In this document: one piece after another, positions 8,205 to 16,300 of the stretch
Layout of the letters: every line of letters begins with the position of its first letter
How positions within the stretch are numbered: position 1 is the first letter of the stretch
NCBI RefSeq assembly: GCF_024172095.1
Contig: NZ_JAMZDX010000007.1
Location: forward strand, 490,372 to 554,371
DNA from: Kitasatospora cinereorecta
Lineage (GTDB): Bacteria > Actinomycetota > Actinomycetes > Streptomycetales > Streptomycetaceae
Reading direction: 5' to 3'
DNA length: 64,000 nt
Translations under genes and position numbers: made by a program
The notes under the pieces: model-generated
Told to the model about the DNA's origin: nothing
Database searches by the model: none
The model's input: only the letters and a program-made list of their open reading frames with translations

Positions 8205-9581
8205 ATGACCGAGGAACACCCGACCGCCACCATCGGGCAGCGCATCCAACACCTCAGACACGAGCGCGGATTGACCCAACGCGCTCTCGCCGAACCCGCC
8301 TACACCGCCGCCTACGTCTCCACCCTCGAAGCCGGCCGCGCCAAGCCCTCCGACGCCGCCCTGCGACACATCGCCGAACGCCTCGGCGTCACCTACGACG
8401 AACTCACCACCGGACGACCCGCCCAGCTCGCCGCCGAACTCAAACTCGCCCTCGCCGACGCCCAAGGTGTCCTCGCCACCGGCGACATCGGCGACGCCGC
8501 CCGCCGCTTCACCGACGTCCTGAACCGGGCCGAACAGGCCGACCTCACCGACATCCGGCCCGCCGCCCACCTCGGACTCGGCGAATGCGCCCTCGAAGCC
8601 GGCCGACTCGCGGACGCCGCCCGGCACTTCGAGACCGCCGAGGCACAGCTCGCCGACCAGCCGCTGCCCCGCCGCGCCGCCGCCGTCCGCGGCCGGGCCG
8701 TCACCCACCTGCTCGCCGGTGAACTCCGCTACGCCTGCTACCTGCTGGAAAGCACCATCGACCAGCTCAACGCCACCGGCCTGCACGACCCCGACGCCCT
8801 GCTGCTCCTCTACTCGGCCGTCATCGGCCCCTACATGGACATGGGCGCCCACGCCCGCGCCGCGCAGGCCGCCGAACTCGCCCTCGCCCTCGCCCCCGGC
8901 GCCACCGACCCCGCCCTCGTCGCCCACCTCCACCGCAGCGTCGCCCGTACCCTGATCGCCGAAGGCCGCACCGCCGAAGCCGACGCCTCACTCGCCAAGG
9001 CCCAGGAGCTCTACCAGCACCTGCGACTCGCCTGCGACCTGGCCAAATGCCACTGGATGCGCGGCTACGTCCACGCCCAGGCCGGCGACCTCACCGGCGC
9101 CGAACGCGAACTGCGCACCGCACGCCAGATGCTGGCCACCCGCCAGGCCGAACTCTTCACCCACCAGGTCGACGTGGAACTCGCCGACGTCCTGCGAAGG
9201 CTCGGCCGCCACCGCGACGCCGAACACCTGCTCACCGCACTGCTCGACCGGACCGGACCCGACCTCGGCGCCGTCCACGCGGCCGGTGCGCACCGGCTGC
9301 TCGGGCTGCTGGCCGAGGAGCAGGAGGGCACCGGCACCGCCGAGGAACACTACGTCCGGGCCCTCTCGCTGCTCGAACGGGCCGGGGCCGCCGGCGACCT
9401 GGCCGACCTGTGCCGCCTGCTCGGCGACCTCTACCGCCGCACCGGCCGCACCGAACTCGCCCTCGACGTCTACCGCACCGGCCTCGGCCACCGCGCCGCC
9501 CCCGGCACCACCACCCTCGGCCCCGCCCCGGCCGCACCGCCGTACCCCGCCGGCCGGGCCGGCGGCTCGGTGCACCGGTAG
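8205..9581 (+). CDS. XRE-type HTH regulator with C-terminal TPR array (RRNPP-like architecture)
   Basis: 458 residues. An N-terminal XRE/Cro helix-turn-helix (about 10-66: IGQRIQHLRHERGLTQRALA, then STLEAGRAKPS) is followed by roughly ten helix-turn-helix TPR units from about residue 75 to 430 and a Pro/Ala tail. This architecture is shared with the RRNPP peptide-pheromone receptors of Gram-positives (PlcR, Rgg, NprR) and with many streptomycete regulators of unknown ligand. It is divergent from a secreted peptidase gene, the classic arrangement for such receptors. No pheromone-precursor gene is visible next to it; the 74-base downstream gap holds only a 2 x 12 bp repeat. Confidence 0.8.
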   Translation: MTEEHPTATIGQRIQHLRHERGLTQRALAEPAYTAAYVSTLEAGRAKPSDAALRHIAERLGVTYDELTTGRPAQLAAELKLALADAQGVLATGDIGDAARRFTDVLNRAEQADLTDIRPAAHLGLGECALEAGRLADAARHFETAEAQLADQPLPRRAAAVRGRAVTHLLAGELRYACYLLESTIDQLNATGLHDPDALLLLYSAVIGPYMDMGAHARAAQAAELALALAPGATDPALVAHLHRSVARTLIAEGRTAEADASLAKAQELYQHLRLACDLAKCHWMRGYVHAQAGDLTGAERELRTARQMLATRQAELFTHQVDVELADVLRRLGRHRDAEHLLTALLDRTGPDLGAVHAAGAHRLLGLLAEEQEGTGTAEEHYVRALSLLERAGAAGDLADLCRLLGDLYRRTGRTELALDVYRTGLGHRAAPGTTTLGPAPAAPPYPAGRAGGSVHR

Positions 9582-9655
9582 CGGGCGACGGGCGGGTCTC
9601 GGCAGTCGAGGCCGAAGTCGAGGCCGAAGTCGGGCCGGGGTCGGCGACGGTCCGG

Positions 9656-11005
9656 TCAGGAGACCGCTGCGGTGCGGACCGGACGCAGGACCCGGCGGAG
9701 CATCGCCGGGGAGAGCAGCTCCTGCGGCGGCGCCTGCAGGTGGGCGACGCGCAGGAAGGTCAGCGCCACCTGTGGATCGTCCACGGCGACCCGGTTGACC
9801 CGGGCCACGTACCGGTTGAGCAGCCGGACCCGGGCCGTGCGGCGACCCTCGACCGACGGGAAGCGCAGGTCGCCGCCGACGGACATGTCCCAGGCCACGT
9901 CCGTGATCCGGGCCGCCCGGCGGAAGAACCGCTTCGCCAGGTCCGGTCCGGCGCCCTCGGCCAGGCTGTCGCGCAGGGCGAGCGCCTCGCACGCGGCCAC
10001 CGTCATCCCCTGGCCGTACGTCGGATTGAACTGGCAGATGGCGTCCCCGATCACCAGGTAGCCCTCCGGGAAGCGGTTCAGCCGCTCGTACCGGCGGCGG
10101 ATCGAGGCCGGGATCCGCATCAGCGTCGGCGGGCCCAGCGGCTCCCAGCGCTCCAGCAGCCCGTGCAGGTCCGGCACCGGCAGGCGGCCCGCGAAACCGA
10201 GGTACGTCGCCGGATCGCTCGGCGGCGCCTCGCCGTCCATCGAGAACAGCGTCACCAGCCAGCGGTCCCCCTCCCCGCTCAGCGCGACCCCGCCGCGCGG
10301 CACCTCCGCCGTCGCGGCGATCAGGTACGCGTCCGCGTCGGCGTCCCCGGGCTGCCGCCGGTAGTCCCGCGAGGCGTACACCAGGCCCGAGTCGATCCGC
10401 TCCTCGGCCGGCGCGGCGAAGCCCATCGCCTTCAGCCACACCGGCCCGCGGTTGCCCCGGCCGGTCGCGTCCACCACCAGCTCGGCCGGCAGCGACTGCG
10501 GCTGGGACGCGCCGTGCCGCAGCACCTGCACCCCCGCCACCCGGGTGGTGCTCCCCGCCGCCAGCACCGGCTCCAGCACCTCACAGCGGTCCTCGATCGT
10601 CACGCCCGGCAGCGCCGCCACCTGCGAGCGCAGGTAGTGCTCCAACTCCGGGCGGCTCACCAGCAGACACGCCAGGTCCGAGGCCGTCGGGCTGAGCCGG
10701 CGGCCCTCGCTGAACCACTTCACGTCCGCATTTGCGTCCCGCACCAGCGCACCCCGGGCCACCAGGTCGTCCGCCAGCCCCGGGAACAACTCATGCAGCA
10801 CCGCGAAGCCGCGGGCCAGCAGTCCGTGCGCATGCCGGCTCTGCGGCACCCCGCGCCGCGGCCCGGCCTCGGCCGGCAACGCGTCCCGGTCCAGGACCGT
10901 CACCCGCGCGAAGCTCTCCGTCAGCACCCGCGCCGCGAGCAGCCCCGCGATGCCCGCACCCACCACCACCGCATGCCGTGCGCCGCCGCCGTCTTCACCG
11001 CTCAT
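9656..11005 (-). CDS. FAD-dependent oxidoreductase/monooxygenase
   Basis: 449 residues from the ATG at 11005, which has GGGAGGG nine bases upstream; the first ATG of the open frame (11023) lies ahead of that ribosome site. A dinucleotide fold GAGIAGLLAAR begins near residue 16, VVDATGRG lies mid-protein, and LVIGDAICQFNPTYGQGM matches the GD motif that binds the FAD ribityl chain. The family covers halogenases, hydroxylases and geranylgeranyl reductase-like enzymes; no Trp-halogenase WxWxIP motif is seen. A methyltransferase gene lies 93 bases upstream in the same direction, so the two may modify a common small molecule (inference). Confidence 0.8.
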   Translation of the reverse strand: MSGEDGGGARHAVVVGAGIAGLLAARVLTESFARVTVLDRDALPAEAGPRRGVPQSRHAHGLLARGFAVLHELFPGLADDLVARGALVRDANADVKWFSEGRRLSPTASDLACLLVSRPELEHYLRSQVAALPGVTIEDRCEVLEPVLAAGSTTRVAGVQVLRHGASQPQSLPAELVVDATGRGNRGPVWLKAMGFAAPAEERIDSGLVYASRDYRRQPGDADADAYLIAATAEVPRGGVALSGEGDRWLVTLFSMDGEAPPSDPATYLGFAGRLPVPDLHGLLERWEPLGPPTLMRIPASIRRRYERLNRFPEGYLVIGDAICQFNPTYGQGMTVAACEALALRDSLAEGAGPDLAKRFFRRAARITDVAWDMSVGGDLRFPSVEGRRTARVRLLNRYVARVNRVAVDDPQVALTFLRVAHLQAPPQELLSPAMLRRVLRPVRTAAVS

Positions 11006-11098
11006 GGACACACTCCCTCCCATTGTCCCGACTCCACCTTGGCTTACCCGAATTGACGCTCGATTGACCCGCAGGTCGGGACAGTGGGGTGCGGCGGG

Positions 11099-11773
11099 TC
11101 AGCGGTGGGCGATCAGGGCGTAGCGTTCGTCGGGGACGGGGCCGCCCCAGAGGGTGGGGTCGGTGGTGAGGGGTTCGATGCGGACGTGGGGGAGGAGGGG
11201 GCGGACAGCCGCTGCCAGGGTGGTGGCGGTGACGCCGCCGTTCCAGGGGAGGCGGTCGGCGCCCGGGACGTACGGGGTGGCCGCGGCGGCGGACTCGCGC
11301 CAGCGGCCCTCGACCAGGACGAGCCGGCCGCCGGGGCGGAGCCGGTCGACCCAGGCGCGGAGCGCGGCGGTGGGGTCGGGCAGCGTCCAGACCAGGTGAC
11401 GGGCGAGGACCACGTCGAAGGACCGGTCGCCGGTGGGCGGTTCGCCGCCGTCGCCGACCAGGAAGTCGGCGGGCAGGCCGGCGGACGCCAGCTTGCGGCG
11501 GGCGTGCTCGACCATCTGCGGGGCGAGGTCGACACCGGTCACGCGGTGCCCGGACTCGGCGAGCAGGAGTGAGAGCGAGCCGGTGCCGCAGCCCACGTCG
11601 AGCACGTCGGCCGGGGCGGGCGGCAGCCACGCGTCGAGCAGTCGTGACCAGGCGGCGCGGGTGGGTGCGGCCCGGAGGCCGTGGTCGGGTTCCTGGTCGA
11701 AGGTGGTGGCGGCGGCGTCCCAGTAGGCGGCGATGGCGTTCGATTGGTCGCTCATGGGGGTCATGGGGGTCAT
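11099..11773 (-). CDS. Class I SAM-dependent methyltransferase
   Basis: 224 residues if started at the ATG at 11773; two further ATGs follow in a tandem ATGACCCCC repeat (11764, 11755) and the true start is uncertain. Motif I is VLDVGCGTGSLSLLLA, followed by VTGVDLAPQMVEHAR (motif I', acidic loop) and RPGGRLVLVEG (motif III), typical of UbiE/Methyltransf_11 enzymes. Substrate unknown. It sits upstream of the FAD oxidoreductase in the same orientation and downstream of an SDR. Confidence 0.85.
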   Translation of the reverse strand: MTPMTPMSDQSNAIAAYWDAAATTFDQEPDHGLRAAPTRAAWSRLLDAWLPPAPADVLDVGCGTGSLSLLLAESGHRVTGVDLAPQMVEHARRKLASAGLPADFLVGDGGEPPTGDRSFDVVLARHLVWTLPDPTAALRAWVDRLRPGGRLVLVEGRWRESAAAATPYVPGADRLPWNGGVTATTLAAAVRPLLPHVRIEPLTTDPTLWGGPVPDERYALIAHR

Positions 11774-11873
11774 GGTGTCACCGGCCACTGACAGTCCGTG
11801 GGGGTGATGGATCACGGGTGCGCGTGGGGTGGTGGTCGGGGGACGAGCCGCGGCACCACCCCACGTCCGGACG

Positions 11874-12698
11874 TCAGAGCTCGCCGGTCAGCGCCCGGGC
11901 CGCGGCCAACTCCTCGCGGGCGGCCTGCTCCACGGCCTCCAGGAACTCGAACGAGCTCGGGCCGATCGGCACCCGGAGCGGAAGCGCCCCAGCGGTGGAG
12001 ACCAGCCGCAGCACCCCGGCCGCGAAGTCCGCCGGCCGGCCCATCCCCGGCGTTTCCTCCATCGCCCGCAGCGCCCCCAGCATGTCGTCGGCCGGGCCCG
12101 CGTACGCGGACAGCCGCACCGCCGACGGCGCGACCGTCGTCCCGTACCGGGTGGCGTACCCGCCCGGCTCCAGCACCGTCACCCGGATCCCGTGCGGGGC
12201 GACCTCCGCCGCCAGCGCCTGACTCATCCCCTCCAGCGCGAACTTGCCGGTGCCGTACGCCGCCAGACCTGGGAAGGACATCCGGCCGGCCAGCGAGGAG
12301 ACGTTCACGATGTGCCCCGAGCCCTGGGCGCGCATCAGTGGCAGCACCAGCCGCACCAGCCGCCACGGGCCGACCACCAGCGTCTCCAACTGGTCGCGCA
12401 GTTCGTTGTCGGAGACCTCCTCGACCGCGCCGAAGATCCCGTTGCCCGCGTTGTTCACCAGCACGTCGATCCCGCCGAGCCGGTCCGCCGTGGTGGCCAC
12501 CGCCTCCGCGCACTGCTCGGCGTCGCGGACGTCCAGCGCGAGCGGGGTGATCCGGTCCGGCCAGCGCCGCACCAGCTCCTCCAGCGCGGCCGGCTTTCGG
12601 GCCGTCGCCGCCACGAAGTCCCCCGCCTCGGCCGCGGCCGACGCCAGGGCCAGGCCGAGCCCCGACGAGCAGCCGGTCACCAGCCATCGACGTGCCAT
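11874..12698 (-). CDS. Short-chain dehydrogenase/reductase
   Basis: 274 residues from ATG 12698, which follows a GGGGGG ribosome site; a longer in-frame start at 12761 adds only basic low-complexity sequence. Classical SDR features: TGCSSGLG cofactor loop, LDVRD after beta 3, NNAGNG, catalytic Ser in VSSLAG and Y-x-x-x-K in YGTGK, then PGGYAT. NADP(H) preference is likely from the basic residues after beta 2 (TARKPA). Substrate not predictable. Same orientation as the methyltransferase 100 bases downstream. Confidence 0.88.
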   Translation of the reverse strand: MARRWLVTGCSSGLGLALASAAAEAGDFVAATARKPAALEELVRRWPDRITPLALDVRDAEQCAEAVATTADRLGGIDVLVNNAGNGIFGAVEEVSDNELRDQLETLVVGPWRLVRLVLPLMRAQGSGHIVNVSSLAGRMSFPGLAAYGTGKFALEGMSQALAAEVAPHGIRVTVLEPGGYATRYGTTVAPSAVRLSAYAGPADDMLGALRAMEETPGMGRPADFAAGVLRLVSTAGALPLRVPIGPSSFEFLEAVEQAAREELAAARALTGEL

Positions 12699-12842
12699 GG
12701 TTCCCCCCTCGATTCGATGTGCGCGCCCACGCTCCCATTCCCGCCGGTCGCCCCGCGACACCCGTCCAGGGGCGTACGGGAGCGCGCCGGCGCACCCGGT
12801 GCGCGCCGTGCGCTGCCATGCTGGTGGGGGAGCGGGGGGCGA

Positions 12843-13772
12843 CTACCCGAGGGTCAGGAGACCGGCCAGGTGGTCGGCGAACTGCGTGATCAGGTCCAGC
12901 TGCGGCCCGCCGCGGGCGAGCCGGAACCCGTGTCGGCGGCCCCAGAACGAGGCCTGGACCGCGTGGAACTGGGCCCAGCGGCGGGTGCGTTCACGATCCA
13001 GACCGGCAGCCTCGGCGTACACGTCGAGGGTGCGGCGGACGGCGGCGGCCAGGTCGTCGGCGGCGAGCAGGGCGAACGCCCGCGACTTCAGCAGGGTGCC
13101 CGCGTCGTAGGCCGGATCGCCCGCCAGGCCCTTGGGATCGACCGCCAGCCACGGCTCCCGGTCCGCGCTCAGCACATTGCGAGCATGGAGGTCGCCGTGC
13201 ACGACGGTGTCCGGCTGCGCGCGGCCCAGCTCGGCGACGGTGGCCAGGGCGGCATCCACCACGTACGGTGTCAGACTGTGCGTCAGTTCGGACGCGTCCG
13301 TGCGCAGTTGGTGTTCCCAGACGTCGGCCTGCCCGCTCAACCGCGGAAGCCCGGGTGGCGCGGGCACCGCCAGACGGCGACTGAGCCGACCCGCGACCGT
13401 CAACAGCTCGTCGCCGTCCACCACCTCCGCCAGCGTGGTCGGGAGGGCCCGCTCCAGCAGCATCGCGTACCGCTCGTCGTCCCGCTCGTACAGCAGGACG
13501 GCGCCGCGCCCGCCCCACGCCGCGAATGCATCCGGCTCGTGGACGTTGCCCGGATGCGGGAACGACACCTTCAGCACGGCCTCCTCCCCGGTACGGCGAC
13601 GCACCGGGACGATCAGCCCCACCCCGCCGTGGGTCACCGCGCCGTCCGGCACGCAGTCCCAGCGTCCCAGCAACTCCTCGACGATCCCCGGCAACTCGGC
13701 CAACCACGCCGCGCCGCCGTCCCCCTCGCGCTCGACGGTGGTCCGCACGAACGCCTCCGGTATCCCGACCAT
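12843..13772 (-). CDS. APH(6)-type aminoglycoside/hydroxyurea phosphotransferase
   Basis: 309 residues, the length usual for APH(6)/streptomycin 6-kinase-like proteins (Pfam family APH_6_hur). The catalytic loop VVHGDLHARNVL and the metal-binding AVDPKGLAGDPAYD are characteristic of this family. The start is probably leaderless: TAGGGT lies six bases before ATG 13772. Relatives phosphorylate streptomycin at O-6 or hydroxyurea. No streptomycin pathway genes are present, so this is a stand-alone resistance-like kinase or one with another small-molecule substrate. Confidence 0.85.
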   Translation of the reverse strand: MVGIPEAFVRTTVEREGDGGAAWLAELPGIVEELLGRWDCVPDGAVTHGGVGLIVPVRRRTGEEAVLKVSFPHPGNVHEPDAFAAWGGRGAVLLYERDDERYAMLLERALPTTLAEVVDGDELLTVAGRLSRRLAVPAPPGLPRLSGQADVWEHQLRTDASELTHSLTPYVVDAALATVAELGRAQPDTVVHGDLHARNVLSADREPWLAVDPKGLAGDPAYDAGTLLKSRAFALLAADDLAAAVRRTLDVYAEAAGLDRERTRRWAQFHAVQASFWGRRHGFRLARGGPQLDLITQFADHLAGLLTLG

Positions 13773-13810
13773 CCGGGCACCCTACCCCTGCGCGGCGGCC
13801 TAGGCCGGGC

Positions 13811-14008
13811 TCACGGGGCCGGCCGTGTGGCCGAGTCGGCGTCGATGCCCCGACTCCGCAGCCGCGCCCGGACCCGGTCCCATCGCTCGGCCGGAAGCGT
13901 CCACCCGATCACCGATCCGGTGTCGCTCGCGGCGAAGGACACGTCCGATCCGGCCGGGCCCCAGATCTCCGCAGCTATGGTGAGCGCGGCACGAGGGTGA
14001 CGAACCAT
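13811..14008 (-). CDS. Small hypothetical protein overlapping its upstream neighbour
   Basis: 65 residues, mixed alpha/beta (AALTIAAEIWGP, DVSFAASDTGSVIGWTLP). Its ATG at 14008 lies inside the preceding gene and the two overlap by 34 bases in different frames. GGAGAAG eleven bases upstream could serve as ribosome site. Either a coupled partner of the 95-residue protein or the 3' half of one gene split by a frameshift. No family recognised. Confidence 0.45.
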   Translation of the reverse strand: MVRHPRAALTIAAEIWGPAGSDVSFAASDTGSVIGWTLPAERWDRVRARLRSRGIDADSATRPAP

Positions 14009-14262
14009 GCGCGCTGCCGCTTCTCCGCCAGGTCCAGGCCGACGGCGGTCTCGCCCTCCCTGGCCCCCGTCGCCTCGGCGATCGCGGTGAGGGCGGCCCG
14101 GGCCTCCGGCGGCCAGGGGACGTCGGAGATCAGATCCACGCCGACCGAATCCGCCCCGGGGGCCACCTCCCGGACCACCTCCTCGACCACCGCCCGCCGC
14201 GTCTCAGGGGCGACCCCGTCGAGCAGGAGCAGGTCGAGCACGACCGGTCGTTCGGCGGGCAT
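13975..14262 (-). CDS. Small hypothetical protein
   Basis: 95 residues from ATG 14262 (GGAGA eight bases upstream). An alternating beta/helix pattern (VVLDLLLLDGV, then a Val/Glu-rich helix, then DSVGVDLISDVPWPP and TAVGLDLAEKR). No recognised domain. Its 3' end overlaps the next 65-residue frame by 34 bases. An in-frame start at 14331 lacks a ribosome site. Confidence 0.5.
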   Translation of the reverse strand: MPAERPVVLDLLLLDGVAPETRRAVVEEVVREVAPGADSVGVDLISDVPWPPEARAALTAIAEATGAREGETAVGLDLAEKRQRAWFVTLVPRSP

Positions 14263-14365
14263 GGGGCGGTCTCCGGTCTGGGCGGTGGCTTCGGCGCGGG
14301 TGGTGGGGCGGCCGAGTGTCGCGGCGGTCACGGACGGCTCTGGCGGCAGGACCTCGCGCTGAACT

Positions 14366-14938
14366 CTATCGAGGCTCCGGGGGGTGGAGGGCGGCGGTGA
14401 CGAGGGGGATGACGTCGTCGGGGGAGATGGTGCCGCCGTTGATCAGGCGGTCGAAGAGGAGGCCGTCGACGCAGGTGAGCAGGGTGATGGTGCGGCCTTC
14501 CGGGTCGGTGACGCCGTGTGCGGCGAGGAAGGCCTCGACGGCGCTGCGGGCGGCGTTCGCGCGGGGTACCAGGATTTCGCGGAGCTCGGGGTGGTGGACG
14601 CTCTCGAGGGCGCACGCATAGCGGGCGAGGGAGCGGCGGCGTCCTTCGCCGGTCAGTCGCTGGTGGGTGAAGGCGGCGAGTCCGGCGGCGAGTTGGTCGG
14701 TGTCGCGGATGGTGGGGGTGTGGGCGCCGGCGGTCCTGATCTCGGCCTGGTCCAGGTCGACCAGGCGGCGGACGAGGGCGGTGAGGAGGGCGTGGCGGGT
14801 GCGGTAGTAGGCGGAGGTGGTGCCGGTCGGCAGGTTCGCGGCGCGGTCGACCGCGCGGTGGGTGAGGCCTCGCATTCCGGTGTCGGCGAGCACGGAGATG
14901 GCCGCGTCGGCGAGGGCGGTGCGTCGGTCGGTGGGCAT
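14366..14938 (-). CDS. TetR/AcrR-family repressor
   Basis: 190 residues. N-terminal HTH at about 6-52 (ALADAAISVLADTGMRGLTH, AVDRAANLPTGTTSAYYRTR), then an all-helical ligand-binding domain with a TetR_C-like region. Divergent from an FAD monooxygenase gene with only 72 bases between start codons. Two near-identical dyads fill that gap, one ending about eight bases from this start, so it almost certainly represses both itself and the monooxygenase (inference from layout). Confidence 0.9.
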   Translation of the reverse strand: MPTDRRTALADAAISVLADTGMRGLTHRAVDRAANLPTGTTSAYYRTRHALLTALVRRLVDLDQAEIRTAGAHTPTIRDTDQLAAGLAAFTHQRLTGEGRRRSLARYACALESVHHPELREILVPRANAARSAVEAFLAAHGVTDPEGRTITLLTCVDGLLFDRLINGGTISPDDVIPLVTAALHPPEPR

Positions 14939-14945
14939 ACCCCTT

Positions 14946-14993
14946 TCTACACCTGTAGAGGGAGGGGCTACGCTTCCTTCTACACCTGTAGAA
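14946..14993. promoter_or_regulatory. Twin TetR operators between regulator and monooxygenase
   Basis: Two copies of TCTACACCTGTAGA at 14946-14959 and 14979-14992. The second extends to TTCTACACCTGTAGAA (14978-14993). Each is a dyad of TCTACA/TGTAGA around a CC centre. Start-to-start distance is 33 bases, about three helical turns, so two dimers would bind on one face. They lie between the divergent starts. Confidence 0.85.
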
Positions 14994-15010
14994 GAGCGGG
15001 AGGGTCCGAC

Positions 15011-16210
15011 ATGGGCGGCACTGCGGTGGTGGTCGGTGGGGGCATCGGTGGGCTGGCCGCGGCGATCGGTCTGCGCCGGATCGGCTGGGAGGTGACGGTC
15101 GCCGAACGCGCCGCCGTCCTCGACGATGCGGGCGCGGCCATCTCGCTGCACGCCAACGGCCTGCGCGCGCTCGACGTGCTCGGCGTCGGCACGGCGGTGC
15201 GGGCGGCGGCGCGGCCCCAGTACACCGGGGGCACCCGGGTGCCGGGCGGCGGCTGGCTGGCCCGGATGGACGGCGCTGTGCTGAGGCGGGAGTTGGGCAC
15301 GCCGATCGTCGGCATCCCCCGGGCCGAACTGCACCGCCTGCTGCGGGCCGCGCTGCCGCCCGAGTGCCTGCTGGTCGGGGCAGAGGTGAGCGCCGTCGAC
15401 CGGTTGCAGCCGGGGCGGGTGCGAGTGGTGCTGGGCGGTGAACTCCGTTCGGCGGACCTGGTGGTGGCTGCGGACGGTGTCCGCAGCCGACTGCGCGCAG
15501 GGCTGTTCCCGGAGCACCCCGGGCCGGTCTACAGCGGATCGACGGTGCTGCGCGCGATCACCGAGCGGCCGATCGACTCCGATTCCGGCTCCGAGTCGGA
15601 CTTCGAACTGACCTGGGGCCGGGGCGCCGAGTTCGGCCACATCCTGCTGGCCGACGGCCGGGCAGAGTGGCATGCCGTGCTCAACTCGCCGGCCGGGGTG
15701 CGGTATCCGGACCCGCTCGCCGAGCTGCGCCGCCGGTTCGGGACGTGGCACGAGCCGATCCCCGCCCTGCTGGCCGCCACCCGGCCCGAGGATGTGCTGC
15801 ACCACGACATCCACGAACTGGTCACCCCACTGGCGGCGTTCACCGCCGACCGGGTCGTCCTGCTCGGCGACGCCGCCCACGCGATGACCCCGAACCTGGG
15901 CCAGGGTGCCTGCCAGGCACTGGAGGACGCCGCCGTGCTGGCCGCCGCCCTCGCCGCCGGACCCACCGTCGAGGCAGCATTGGCCCGTTACGACGCCGAG
16001 CGCCGCCCGCGCAGCCAGTCGGTGGCCAGGGCTGCCCGTCAGGCCGGCCGGATGGGCCAGCAGCTCGCCAACCCGGTGGCCGTGGCCCTGCGCAACGCTG
16101 GTCTGCGGCTGGCCCCGTCGGGTGTGACCGTCAGTGCGATCCTGCGCCACGCCGCCTGGGAGCCGGCGCCGCTGGACCGCGCGGCGGCCGAGCTGCCAGG
16201 GTCGGTCTGA
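15011..16210 (+). CDS. FAD-dependent monooxygenase (PHBH-type aromatic hydroxylase)
   Basis: 399 residues from ATG 15011, with GGGAGGG five bases upstream. The FAD site GGGIGGLAAAIGL is at the N-terminus, the DG motif VVAADGVRSRLR near residue 155 and the GD motif VVLLGDAAHAMTPNLGQGA near residue 285, the three fingerprints of class A flavin monooxygenases. These hydroxylate aromatic or polyketide-like substrates using NAD(P)H and O2. Divergent control by the adjacent TetR suggests induction by the substrate, in the manner of detoxifying hydroxylases. Confidence 0.9.
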   Translation: MGGTAVVVGGGIGGLAAAIGLRRIGWEVTVAERAAVLDDAGAAISLHANGLRALDVLGVGTAVRAAARPQYTGGTRVPGGGWLARMDGAVLRRELGTPIVGIPRAELHRLLRAALPPECLLVGAEVSAVDRLQPGRVRVVLGGELRSADLVVAADGVRSRLRAGLFPEHPGPVYSGSTVLRAITERPIDSDSGSESDFELTWGRGAEFGHILLADGRAEWHAVLNSPAGVRYPDPLAELRRRFGTWHEPIPALLAATRPEDVLHHDIHELVTPLAAFTADRVVLLGDAAHAMTPNLGQGACQALEDAAVLAAALAAGPTVEAALARYDAERRPRSQSVARAARQAGRMGQQLANPVAVALRNAGLRLAPSGVTVSAILRHAAWEPAPLDRAAAELPGSV

Positions 16211-16269
16211 CAACTCCCGCAAAGGGCGGCTGCCGGAGCGCGTACGAGCGGGCGGCGTGCAGGCGCCGC

Positions 16270-16300
16270 GACAACGGGACTCACGTGACAACGGGACTCA
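16270..16300. repeat. 2 x 14 bp direct repeat
   Basis: GACAACGGGACTCA at 16270-16283 and again at 16287-16300. The second copy overlaps the stop codon of the WD40 remnant. Between convergent genes; meaning unknown. Confidence 0.6.

Noticed and set aside
9582..9655. Pheromone-precursor gene downstream of the HTH-TPR regulator
   Set aside because: The 74-base gap has no start-to-stop frame with a signal peptide; it contains only a 2 x 12 bp repeat.
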